Assembly (NCBI RefSeq): GCF_000763055.1
Contig: NZ_KN214134.1
Coordinates: 393,310-432,396 of the forward strand
Reading direction: 5' to 3'
Source: Collinsella sp. 4_8_47FAA
GTDB lineage: Bacteria; Actinomycetota; Coriobacteriia; Coriobacteriales; Coriobacteriaceae
Length of the DNA stretch: 39,087 bases
Positions 28,291-37,035 of the stretch are shown here, piece after piece. Within the stretch, counting starts at the first letter, position 1; every line of letters starts with the position of its first letter. A program made the translations under genes and the position numbers. Under the pieces are notes generated by a model. The model was not told the DNA's origin. It searched no databases and saw only the letters and a list, made by a program, of their open reading frames with translations.

Positions 28291-30315
28291 ATGCGTCAAT
28301 TTAAGACCGAGAGCAAAAAACTGCTCGACCTCATGATCAACTCCATCTACACCAATAAGGAAATCTTCCTGCGCGAGCTTATCTCTAACGCGAGCGACGC
28401 CGTCGACAAGCTCAACTTTAAGAGCCTGCAGGACCCGAGCGTCAAGATCAACCAGGGCGACCTAGCTATTCGCGTCTCTTTCGACAAGGATGCCCGCACC
28501 ATCACGATCTCGGATAACGGCATTGGCATGACCGCCGAGGAGCTCGAGCGCAACCTGGGCACCATCGCCCATTCCGGCTCCGAGGAGTTTAAGACCGAGA
28601 ACGCCGAGCAGCAGGGCTCCGATGTCGACATCATCGGTCAGTTTGGCGTGGGCTTCTACTCGGCTTTTATGGTCGCCAGCCATGTGAAGGTCGTCAGCCG
28701 CGCCTATGGCGAGGATGTCGCCCATGTGTGGGAATCCGACGGTCTTGAGGGCTACACCATCGAGGACGGCGAGCGCGCCGAGCACGGTACCGATGTCATC
28801 CTGACGCTGCGCGAGAACGAGAAGCTCGATGCCGACGGCGAGGCCGAGACCTACGATCGCTTCCTGACCGAGTGGGGTCTCAAGAGCCTGATTCAGCAGT
28901 ACAGCAACTATGTGCGCTACCCGATTCAGATGATGGTGTCCAAGAGCCGCCAGAAACCCAAGCCCGAGGACGCTGGTGACGACTATAAGCCCGAGTACGA
29001 GGACTATCAGGAGCTCGAGACCGTCAACTCCATGACGCCGATCTGGAAGAAGCGCAGCTCCGATGTTGAGCAGAAGGACTACGACGAGTTCTACAAGTCT
29101 ACGTTCCACGACTTTGACGATCCTGCGCGCACCATCAGCTTCCACGCCGAGGGCACGCTCGAGTACGACGCCCTGCTGTTTGTGCCGGGCCGCGCGCCGT
29201 TCGATCTGTACAGTAAGGACTACGAGAAGGGCCTGGCGCTCTACAGCTCCAACGTCCTGATCATGGAGAAGTGCGACGACCTGCTGCCTGACTACTATAA
29301 CTTTGTCCGCGGCGTCGTGGATTCTGCCGACGTGTCGCTTAACATCTCGCGCGAGACGCTGCAGCAGAACCGTCAGCTCAAGGCCATTGCCAAGCGTGTG
29401 GAAAAGAAGATTACCGCCGACCTTGAGGATATGCGTGACAACGACCGCGAGGCCTACGAGAAGTTCTTTGAGAACTTTGGCCGCGGTCTTAAGTACGGCA
29501 TCTACTCGAGCTATGGCATGAAGGCCGATGAGCTCGCCGATCTGTTGCTGTTCTGGTCTGCCAAGGAACAGAAGATGATTACCCTGGTCGAGTATGCCAA
29601 GGGCATGCCCGGGGATCAGAAGGCCATCTACTACGCCGCCGGCGACTCGCGTGAGCGCTTGGCCAAGATGCCCGTGGTAAAGGGCGTGCTCGACCGCGGC
29701 TATGACGTGCTGCTGCTGACGCAGGACGTGGATGAGTTCACCTTCCAGGCTATGCGTGAGTACGTTGCCGCCGATATGCCCAAGATCTACGAGGACGATG
29801 CCGCCCGCGAGGCTGCCGAGAAGGCCGTGGCCGATGGTGCCGAGCCCGAGGTTGAGGATCGTCACCTGGAGCTCAAGAACGTCGCAACCGGTGATCTTGA
29901 CCTGGCGACCGAGGACGAGAAAAAGGAGGCCGAGGACGCCACCAAGGAGAACGAGGACCTCTTTAACGCCATGAAGGAGGCACTCGGCGACAAGGTCGAG
30001 AAGGTTGCCGTCTCCGCGCGCCTGACCGATGCCCCCGCTTGCATCACCACCGAGGGTCCGCTTTCGCTTGAGATGGAGAAGGTACTCCAGAAGGGACCCG
30101 AGGGCGCGCCCGACGGCATGCCCAAGAGCCAGCGCGTGCTCGAGCTCAACGCCAAGCACCCGGTCTTTGACAAGCTTGTCGCTGCCCAGAAGGCAGGCGA
30201 CGCCGACAAGATCAAGCAGTACTCTGGTCTGCTCTACGATCAGGCCCTGCTGGTCGAGGGTATCCTCCCCGAGGACCCCGTTGCCTTCGCGGCGGCTGTT
30301 TGCAACTTGATGTAG
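28291..30315 (+). CDS. htpG: Molecular chaperone HtpG (Hsp90)
   Basis: The 674-aa protein has the Hsp90 N-terminal ATPase signature IYTNKEIFLRELISNASDA, the ATP-lid region GQFGVGFYSAFMV, the middle-domain Arg loop in LNISRETLQQNRQLKAI, and a C-terminal dimerisation domain. It lacks a eukaryotic-type acidic linker. It is an ATP-dependent cytosolic chaperone. Length is somewhat above that of E. coli HtpG (624 aa), partly from acidic insertions such as EKKEAEDATKENEDLF. Confidence 0.97.
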   Translation: MRQFKTESKKLLDLMINSIYTNKEIFLRELISNASDAVDKLNFKSLQDPSVKINQGDLAIRVSFDKDARTITISDNGIGMTAEELERNLGTIAHSGSEEFKTENAEQQGSDVDIIGQFGVGFYSAFMVASHVKVVSRAYGEDVAHVWESDGLEGYTIEDGERAEHGTDVILTLRENEKLDADGEAETYDRFLTEWGLKSLIQQYSNYVRYPIQMMVSKSRQKPKPEDAGDDYKPEYEDYQELETVNSMTPIWKKRSSDVEQKDYDEFYKSTFHDFDDPARTISFHAEGTLEYDALLFVPGRAPFDLYSKDYEKGLALYSSNVLIMEKCDDLLPDYYNFVRGVVDSADVSLNISRETLQQNRQLKAIAKRVEKKITADLEDMRDNDREAYEKFFENFGRGLKYGIYSSYGMKADELADLLLFWSAKEQKMITLVEYAKGMPGDQKAIYYAAGDSRERLAKMPVVKGVLDRGYDVLLLTQDVDEFTFQAMREYVAADMPKIYEDDAAREAAEKAVADGAEPEVEDRHLELKNVATGDLDLATEDEKKEAEDATKENEDLFNAMKEALGDKVEKVAVSARLTDAPACITTEGPLSLEMEKVLQKGPEGAPDGMPKSQRVLELNAKHPVFDKLVAAQKAGDADKIKQYSGLLYDQALLVEGILPEDPVAFAAAVCNLM

Positions 30316-30345
30316 TTCGGGGATACGGCACCGTAACTAGATTAG

Positions 30346-30415
30346 AACGAGAGTGGATAATCTCCCACTTTTGGCTCGAATGCGGGCTTGAAGTGGGAGA
30401 TTTTCCACTCTCGTT
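30346..30415. repeat. 25-bp-stem hairpin after htpG
   Basis: Arms 30346-30370 and 30391-30415 pair at 24 of 25 positions around a 20-nt loop. On the plus strand it ends in TTTCCTTTT, so it may terminate htpG, but the stem is far longer than a usual terminator. Confidence 0.8.
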
Positions 30416-30423
30416 TCCTTTTG

Positions 30424-30452
30424 AATGATCCCTTCGTCCCCAAGGGATCATT
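30424..30452. repeat. Hairpin with CGTCCCC loop
   Basis: AATGATCCCTT and AAGGGATCATT pair perfectly around CGTCCCC. The CGTCCCCAAGGGATCA core recurs at 38967-38981. Confidence 0.8.
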
Positions 30453-30472
30453 TATTTGTGCGGGTTGTGGTT

Positions 30473-30514
30473 TTGTGACCTGCTGAAATTTAGGATACTG
30501 TACATCTGTACGTT
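30473..30514 (+). promoter_or_regulatory. Possible promoter and operator of the YhgE pair
   Basis: TTGTGA (30473-30478), a 17-nt spacer and TACTGT (30496-30501). The -10 overlaps an inverted repeat GTACATCTGTAC (30500-30511), a plausible repressor site. YhgE genes are often controlled by TetR regulators; none is nearby. Confidence 0.35.
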
Positions 30515-30590
30515 AACTCATCTTCGTAGTATATTGCTACCCGCAAAACTCAACACCATTGTGCTTTGAGACGTTAAAGCGCCTACTACA

Positions 30591-33407
30591 ATGGTTGTCG
30601 ATAGTACGATTCGATTTAACGACAGGATGGATGGTCCAAGCGTGAGTCTCGGCAGCAAACTATCCAATGCAAAGGTGTCCTTTGCGATATTTAAGCGCGA
30701 CATTAAGCGACTGCTTGTGAACCCCGTCGCCCTGGTGGTTACCCTAGGCGTGTGCGTTATTCCCTCGCTGTATGCCTGGTATAACATCGTGGCAAACTGG
30801 GATCCGTATGGAAACACCCAAGGCATCAAGATTGCTATCGCCAACAACGATCGAGGCACCCAAAACGACTTGGTGGGTGAGCTCAACGCTGGCGACAAAG
30901 TGGTCGACCAGCTCAAGGAGAATCATCAGTTGGGCTGGACGTTCGTCGACTCGACGGCCGATGCCAAGGAGGGCGTCGAGAGCGGCGAGTACTATGCCGC
31001 TATCGTGATTCCCAAGAACTTCTCGGATAACCTGGTTTCGATGCTCGACGGCAACTACCATCAGCCCAAGCTCACGTACTACGTCAATGAGAAGAAGAGC
31101 GCCATTGCGCCCAAGGTTACCGATACCGGTGCAAACACCATCGAGGAGCAGATCAACTCGGAATTTGTCTCTACGGTAGGCAAGACTGTTGCCGGTATCG
31201 CCAAGGATGCCGGAGTCGATTTAAAGGACAAGGCAACCCAGACTCAGGATTCGTTGGCCGGTTCGGTATCAGAGGCTTCCGATACGTTGGGCGAAGTGCG
31301 TGATTCGATTGGCGACATGAATGCCGCCATCGATAAGACGAGTGGTTCCATTGCCTCGGCAGATGCGGCACTTGCCGGTCTGCAGGGTCAGGCGCCGTCG
31401 CTGACGCAGGCGATCTCCCAGGGCAATGACCTGCTGGGCGAGGCTCGCGCCACGGCGGGCAACTCTGTCGCCTCGCTCTCCAAGGCGCTCTCGGAAGGCA
31501 GCCTTGCGCTCACCAAGACGTCAGCCTCCGCAAACGCTGCGATTGGCAAGCTGACGGGCACGGTCGCATCTACGACTACCCGTATCGACAACTCGCTTGA
31601 GTCTCTCCAAGCGACGATCGACCACAATAAGGCCGTTATCGGGCACTTGGAAATTCTCGTCAATGACACGTCGACAGGTTCCAAGGAAATTGACGCGCGC
31701 ATTGTATCGATCATCGATTTGCTCTGCGAGCAGAATGAAAAGCTTCAGAGCATCAAGGACGGTCTGTCTGCGCAGTCGAGCGCCATGGCGAATGACGCTG
31801 CGGCTGTCTCGGGTGCCAGCGACGCTATCAATAATGCAATTCAGACCGGTGCGACCAACCTTGGCCAGGCTCAGACGGACCTGGGTCAAAACGCGCTGCC
31901 GAAGGTCTCGAGCGCACTTGATTCGTTTGCCGCCGTCTCGGGTGATCTGACGGGAATCGTGTCTGGCCTCACGCCTACTATTGCAAGTGCGCGCGGTACA
32001 CTTTCGCAACTCAACGCCACGCTCGGTCAGGCCAAGACCACGCTGTCCCAGACCGATGCCTCGCTTGCCAAGGTCCAGGACAAGCTCGCAACCGCCGCCA
32101 ACGACATCGCGGCGCTACAGACCTCCGAGTCCATGGGCGAGCTGGCCGGCCTGATGGGCGTCGACGTCGATGATGTTGCAGACTTCATGGCATCTCCGGT
32201 CGAGCTGACCTCAAAGTCAATTTACCCGGTCAAGAGCTTTGGTTCGGGCATTGCCCCGTTCTATACCAATCTGGCGCTGTGGGTGGGCGGCTACGTGCTT
32301 ATCGCTATCTACAAGCTCGAGGTCGACCGCGAAGGCATCGGCAGCTTTACCGCGCGTCAGGGCTACTTTGGCCGCTGGTTGCTCCTGGTGATCCTGGGCG
32401 CGTTGCAGGCCATCATCGTTACGGTAGGCGATCTGGTGATCGGCGTGCAGTGCGTCAGCCCGCTGCTGTTCGTGCTGGGCGGCATCGCCATCTCGTTCAC
32501 CTACGTCAATATCATCTATGCGCTGTCCACCACGTTTAAGCATATCGGCAAGGCTATCGGCGTCATTCTGGTTATCGTGCAGATCCCGGGTTCGTCGGGC
32601 ATGTACCCCATCGAGATGATGCCAGGCTTCTTCCAGTGGCTGCACCCGCTGCTGCCCTTTACCTACGGCATCAATCTGCTGCGCGAGACGGTCGGCGGCA
32701 TGTATTCGTTCAACTACCTGTTTAACCTGTGCATTCTGGGCGTGTTCTTGATCGTGGCGCTCTTTATCGGTCTGCAGCTGCGTCCGCTGCTGCTCAACCT
32801 TAACCTGCTCTTTGATAAACAGCTTTCCACGACCGGTATGATGATTTGCGAGTCCAACGACCTGCCGCGCCAGCGCTACTCGCTGCGCACGGCCATGCGT
32901 GTCATGCTCGATTCCGATTCGTACCGTCGCGAACTGCTCGATCATGCGGTCGCCTTTGAACATCGCTACCCGTACTACATCAAGGGCGGTTTTGCCGCCG
33001 TGGTGGGCGTTCAGGTCCTGCTCTTTGTCCTGTCGACGGTTCTCGATATCGACAATAACGGCAAGATCATCCTGCTTGTCATTTGGATCATCTCGGTTAT
33101 TGCCATCTGCGGCTGGCTTATCAATATCGAATATATCCGCGCGAGCCTCAATACCCAGATGCGCATCTCGGCGCTTTCGGATGAGGACCTGCGTCGCGAG
33201 ATGCGCGAACACACGGCCGCCATTCCTGCCGCCCGCCACATGTTTGGCCTCAACGCCAGCGAGCGTGGTGCCAAGGGCGGCGATCAGTCCACGGGCCGCT
33301 TGCCGCATATCGGCTCGCACCATAAATCTCAGGGCAGCGACAGCACAGCCACAAATGATGGAGATACCACCGCGCTTGGCAAGCACTCCAAAGGAGGTGA
33401 GGCATAA
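30591..33407 (+). CDS. YhgE/Pip-family membrane protein, 938 aa
   Basis: The N-terminus has the YhgE/Pip signature: a membrane helix (ALVVTLGVCVIPSLYAWYNI) followed by WDPYGNTQGIKIAIANND. A long extracytoplasmic Ser/Ala-rich coiled-coil region (about residues 200-530) follows, then at least six membrane helices that resemble an ABC-2 permease. Phage infection protein in Lactococcus and the ESX-like secretion-linked YueB belong to or near this group. After the usual end it carries an extra pair of helices (VVGVQVLLFVLSTVLDI and ILLVIWIISVIAICGWLI) and a charged tail. Start is uncertain: ATG 30591, ATG 30627 and GTG 30642 are all possible. The next gene starts directly after its stop. Confidence 0.88.
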   Translation: MVVDSTIRFNDRMDGPSVSLGSKLSNAKVSFAIFKRDIKRLLVNPVALVVTLGVCVIPSLYAWYNIVANWDPYGNTQGIKIAIANNDRGTQNDLVGELNAGDKVVDQLKENHQLGWTFVDSTADAKEGVESGEYYAAIVIPKNFSDNLVSMLDGNYHQPKLTYYVNEKKSAIAPKVTDTGANTIEEQINSEFVSTVGKTVAGIAKDAGVDLKDKATQTQDSLAGSVSEASDTLGEVRDSIGDMNAAIDKTSGSIASADAALAGLQGQAPSLTQAISQGNDLLGEARATAGNSVASLSKALSEGSLALTKTSASANAAIGKLTGTVASTTTRIDNSLESLQATIDHNKAVIGHLEILVNDTSTGSKEIDARIVSIIDLLCEQNEKLQSIKDGLSAQSSAMANDAAAVSGASDAINNAIQTGATNLGQAQTDLGQNALPKVSSALDSFAAVSGDLTGIVSGLTPTIASARGTLSQLNATLGQAKTTLSQTDASLAKVQDKLATAANDIAALQTSESMGELAGLMGVDVDDVADFMASPVELTSKSIYPVKSFGSGIAPFYTNLALWVGGYVLIAIYKLEVDREGIGSFTARQGYFGRWLLLVILGALQAIIVTVGDLVIGVQCVSPLLFVLGGIAISFTYVNIIYALSTTFKHIGKAIGVILVIVQIPGSSGMYPIEMMPGFFQWLHPLLPFTYGINLLRETVGGMYSFNYLFNLCILGVFLIVALFIGLQLRPLLLNLNLLFDKQLSTTGMMICESNDLPRQRYSLRTAMRVMLDSDSYRRELLDHAVAFEHRYPYYIKGGFAAVVGVQVLLFVLSTVLDIDNNGKIILLVIWIISVIAICGWLINIEYIRASLNTQMRISALSDEDLRREMREHTAAIPAARHMFGLNASERGAKGGDQSTGRLPHIGSHHKSQGSDSTATNDGDTTALGKHSKGGEA

Positions 33408-35597
33408 ATGAAGAACATCCTGCATCTGTTTAAGCGCGATGTCCAAAACGTGTCTCGCTCCGTGATCGGCTTGGTTGTCGTGATGGGCCTCATTATCGTA
33501 CCGTGTCTGTACGCGTGGTTTAACATCGCCGGCAGCTGGGATCCGTACGGCAACACCGGCAATCTTAAGATCGCCGTGGTCAACACCGATGAGGGCTACG
33601 AGAGCGATTTGATCCCCGTCGAGGTTAACGTGGGCGAAAACGTGACCGCCACCCTACGCGGCAACGAGAGCTTCGATTGGGTTGTGCTCAACAATCGCGA
33701 AAAGGCTATCGAGGGCGTTAAGTCGGGCGCGTACTATGCTGCCGTCGTTATCCCCAAAACGTTTAGCGCTGACATGATGACGCTTTTCTCGACCGACGTG
33801 AAACACGCCGATATCGAGTTTTACGAGAACCAGAAGGCCAACGCCATTGCGCAGATCGTGACCGAGAAGGGTTCGAGTGCCGTTCAGAGCCAGGTTAACG
33901 AAACTTTTACCGAGACCATTACGAGCATCGGTCTTAAGACGGTGTCCAGCCTGCTCGATTACATGAGCACCGACCAGGTCAGCAACTTTATCGCCAACCT
34001 GTCCTCGACGCTTGGCGACTCGGTTCAGGACCTGCAGGACATCAAGGCCAGCGCTACTTCGCTTGCGGGCATTTTGAGTTCGACCTCCGATTCGCTGACG
34101 TCGGCGGGCGGCCTGCTCAAGCAGACCGGAACTACCGATCAGTCGGTGAAGCAGCTGATGGAGCATGCCGAGAGCGGTATTGCCGATTCCGAGCAAGCGC
34201 TCAAGGCTGCCAGCGATACCATTGATGCCGCGATTGAAGGAAGTGCCGGGTCGTTCGACAACGTGTCCACCGAGCTTGCAAAGGCCTTTGACGCCGCGAA
34301 CCAGCATGTCGATCTTACGGTGTCTCAGCTCAACGATGGCGCGGCGTCACTCAATGCACGTGCCGACGAGATTGATGCCGCGGCAGATAAACTCCGTAGT
34401 CTTGCTGGGCAGGTGAGTAACGATAAGCTCAAGGCAGGGCTTGAGGACGCGGCTGCTGAGCTTAACAAAACCGCGACGGAGTACCGCAACAATGCCAAGG
34501 AGCTGACGAGCATCGCGACGTCGCTCTCGGACAGCATGGCAAAGGTTAACGATGTCCGCGCCGAAACCGACCAGGCGATCGCCGACGCCAAGGCGGGTAT
34601 CTCGGGTGCCAAAATCGATTACGACTCCACGTTCTCGGCCAAGGCAAAGGAGCTCAAGAAGACCATCTCGGGCGTTTTGGATTCGCTGAACGGTATTTCG
34701 AACGATCTGGATAGTGCTGTTGCCGGCCTGACCGACGCATCCGGTTCGCTGGCAAAGGGCCTCTCCAAGGCTGCAAAGCTGGTCAACAAGGCTTCCGATC
34801 AGCTGGGTGAAGCGTCCGATAAGATCAGTGCCTTTAAGGACGAGCTCGACGGCGCCCTTATGTCGGACGATCTGGCCACGATCAAGACGATGATTGGCAA
34901 TGATCCCGAGGGTTTGGCCGTGTCGCTTTCCGGTCCCGTCGCGCTCGATCGCAAGCCGGTCTATCCGATCCGCAACTACGGCTCGGCCATGGCGCCGTTC
35001 TACACGATTCTGTCGCTCTGGGTCGGCTCGATCGTGCTGGCGGCCATGATGAAGGTGTCGGTTGACGACGAACTCATCAATGAGTTAATCCCCGTGCGCT
35101 TGCACGAGATCTACCTGGGCCGCTACCTGTTCTTTGGCGGTCTGGCCCTGCTGCAGGCAACGCTCGTGTGCGCGGGCGACATCCTGTTCTTTGGCATTCA
35201 GTGCGACAACCCGCTGCAGTTTGTGCTGGCGGGCTGGGTCGCGAGTCTCGTGTTCTCCAATATCGTCTACACGCTTACGGTTTCGTTTGGCGATATCGGC
35301 AAGGCTTTGGCCGTTGTGCTGCTGGTCATGCAGGTCGGCGGTTCGGGCGGTACGTTCCCCATCGAGATGACCGGCCCTGTGTTCCAGGCGATCTATCCGT
35401 TCCTGCCGTTTACCCATGGCATTAACGCCATGCATGCCGCCATGGCTGGCGCCTACCATATGGAGTACTGGGTTGAGCTGGGCATTCTGGCGAGCTATCT
35501 GATTCCGTCGCTGGCCCTGGGCGTCGTCTTCCGCCGTCCGGTCATCAAAGCCAACGACTGGATCATCGAAAAGCTGGAGTCGACAAAGCTAATTTAG
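33408..35597 (+). CDS. YhgE/Pip-family membrane protein, 729 aa
   Basis: This paralogue of the upstream gene has the same plan: LVVVMGLIIVPCLYAWFNIA, then SWDPYGNTGNLKIAVVNTDE, a Ser/Ala-rich extracytoplasmic helical region (about 190-490), and C-terminal membrane helices with GGSGGTFPIEMTGPVFQ. The upstream gene has the matching PGSSGMYPIEMMPGFFQ. It has a near-perfect ribosome site (AAAGGAGGTG) and its ATG follows the previous stop at once, so the pair is cotranslated and may form a heteromer. It lacks the extra C-terminal helices of its partner. Confidence 0.9.
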   Translation: MKNILHLFKRDVQNVSRSVIGLVVVMGLIIVPCLYAWFNIAGSWDPYGNTGNLKIAVVNTDEGYESDLIPVEVNVGENVTATLRGNESFDWVVLNNREKAIEGVKSGAYYAAVVIPKTFSADMMTLFSTDVKHADIEFYENQKANAIAQIVTEKGSSAVQSQVNETFTETITSIGLKTVSSLLDYMSTDQVSNFIANLSSTLGDSVQDLQDIKASATSLAGILSSTSDSLTSAGGLLKQTGTTDQSVKQLMEHAESGIADSEQALKAASDTIDAAIEGSAGSFDNVSTELAKAFDAANQHVDLTVSQLNDGAASLNARADEIDAAADKLRSLAGQVSNDKLKAGLEDAAAELNKTATEYRNNAKELTSIATSLSDSMAKVNDVRAETDQAIADAKAGISGAKIDYDSTFSAKAKELKKTISGVLDSLNGISNDLDSAVAGLTDASGSLAKGLSKAAKLVNKASDQLGEASDKISAFKDELDGALMSDDLATIKTMIGNDPEGLAVSLSGPVALDRKPVYPIRNYGSAMAPFYTILSLWVGSIVLAAMMKVSVDDELINELIPVRLHEIYLGRYLFFGGLALLQATLVCAGDILFFGIQCDNPLQFVLAGWVASLVFSNIVYTLTVSFGDIGKALAVVLLVMQVGGSGGTFPIEMTGPVFQAIYPFLPFTHGINAMHAAMAGAYHMEYWVELGILASYLIPSLALGVVFRRPVIKANDWIIEKLESTKLI

Positions 35598-35637
35598 TGC
35601 GGCAACGTTAACGCTGATGTAGCACTAATGCCAGCGA

Positions 35638-35737
35638 GCGAGCCGCATTTGCGCCAAGGTGACGTGAAATGAAAGGGCGCTGACCTTCTGGTCGCGCCCT
35701 TGAAATTGAACGTCAGATTGGCGTGAATGCGGCTCGC
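35638..35737. repeat. Nested inverted repeat with internal terminator hairpin
   Basis: Outer arms 35638-35657 and 35718-35737 match at 18 of 20 positions. Inside, AAGGGCGCTGACC and GGTCGCGCCCTT (35673-35702) form a hairpin that probably ends the YhgE transcript. The layout resembles the element at 9464-9622. Another perfect 10-bp hairpin with a GGTA loop lies at 35752-35775. Confidence 0.75.
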
Positions 35738-35831
35738 GCAGCGACGGCCGGTCCGCCGTTCGGTAGAACGGCGGAACAAAACGCTTTAGTGGGCTGGATT
35801 GCGATGCAACGCCGGTTGTTGCTACAGTAGC

Positions 35832-35865
35832 GGGGCGTGCCGGGGGTCCGGTGCGCCCTGTTTTT
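35832..35865 (+). terminator. Terminator-like hairpin 70 nt before the EamA gene
   Basis: GGGCG-CCGG and CCGG-CGCCC helices flank a GGGT loop, followed by five T. It could be a read-through barrier or leader attenuator. Confidence 0.6.
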
Positions 35866-35936
35866 ATTTGACCATGAGGCGGCACGCAGCCATACGCGTG
35901 CGGACACCACGCCAAGATTGAGTGTGAGGATGTTCC

Positions 35937-36920
35937 ATGGCCCAATACGCTGCCAACGAAATCGAAAACATGCCCGATAGCCCTGTCGCACGGGAGGACC
36001 TGGGCGCCGGCGGCACCTCCCGCGGCGCCGGCGCGCGTTCCCCGTTCTTCTGGAAGGTCTTGCTGCTATCGGTGGCGGTCATCTGGGGCTATTCCTTTAC
36101 CACCATGAAAGATGCGCTCGACACCATTCCGGTGTTCGAACTGCTCTATATTCGTTTTCTTCCGGCTTCGCTGGTTATGTTTGCCATCTTCCACAAACGC
36201 ATCATCGCGCACTTTAATGCCCGCAACCTTATCGTCGGACTTGGTATGGGCGCACTTATGTGGGGCGCGTACGGTTTGCAGACGATTGGCCTGGCACAGA
36301 CCACGGCGGGCAAGAGTGCATTTTTGACGGGTACCTATTGCATCCTCGTGCCGTTTGCGAGCTACGTCCTAAGCGGCGAAAAGCTTACCCGTTACAACTT
36401 GGGCGCCGCGTTGCTGTGCCTGGCGGGCATTGGTCTGGTGGCGCTCGATAGCGTCGAGTTCAATGTCGGCGATGTCATCACACTGGGCGGTGCGGTCTTC
36501 TTTGCCATCCAGATGGCGGTGACGGCCAAATACGGTCGCAAGATGGACATCAACGTCATCACATTTTGGATGTTTGTGGGCAATGGCGTCTTGAGCTTGG
36601 CAACGTCGCTGCTATTCGAGACCCAAGCGCCCGCGTCCGTGTGGACGCCGAGCTTTATCGGTGTGATGGCGTTTCTATCGGTGGGCTGTACGTGTGTGGC
36701 TCTGCTCATCCAAAACGTCGGCCTGGCGCATGTCCCGGCCTCAACGGGCTCGCTGCTCCTTTCGATGGAGTCGCCTTCGGGTGTGCTGTTCTCGGTGCTG
36801 CTGATGGGGGAGGCGCTCACCTCGCGCCTGCTCGCCGGCTTCGCGCTCATCTTTCTTTCGATTATCTTGAGCGAGACGCATTTCGATTTTTTGCGTCGAA
36901 AGCCGCGTCCGCAATTGTAA
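35937..36920 (+). CDS. EamA/DMT-family transporter
   Basis: The 327-aa protein has ten predicted membrane helices in two EamA repeats, for example LLLSVAVIWGYSFTTMKDAL, FELLYIRFLPASLVMFAIF and the second-half LVPFASYVLSGEKL, ending SLLLSMESPSGVLFSVLLMG and LLAGFALIFLSIILSE. This superfamily exports metabolites such as amino acids or nucleosides; the substrate cannot be read from sequence. The start gives a 35-residue polar leader before the first helix. GAGGA precedes the ATG. Confidence 0.88.
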   Translation: MAQYAANEIENMPDSPVAREDLGAGGTSRGAGARSPFFWKVLLLSVAVIWGYSFTTMKDALDTIPVFELLYIRFLPASLVMFAIFHKRIIAHFNARNLIVGLGMGALMWGAYGLQTIGLAQTTAGKSAFLTGTYCILVPFASYVLSGEKLTRYNLGAALLCLAGIGLVALDSVEFNVGDVITLGGAVFFAIQMAVTAKYGRKMDINVITFWMFVGNGVLSLATSLLFETQAPASVWTPSFIGVMAFLSVGCTCVALLIQNVGLAHVPASTGSLLLSMESPSGVLFSVLLMGEALTSRLLAGFALIFLSIILSETHFDFLRRKPRPQL

Positions 36921-36932
36921 ACAATTTGTTGC

Positions 36933-36956
36933 GCCGCCTCCCGGGGCGGCATTTTT
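36933..36956 (+). terminator. Intrinsic terminator after the EamA gene
   Basis: GCCGCC and GGCGGC form the stem, followed by A and six T. Confidence 0.85.
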
Positions 36957-37035
36957 TATGCGTCGCCCTTAAAGTAGTACCTTGCACTTTACGCTATCAA
37001 AGTGCTTGCTGCAAAAACGTTACTGGAGGGCATCT

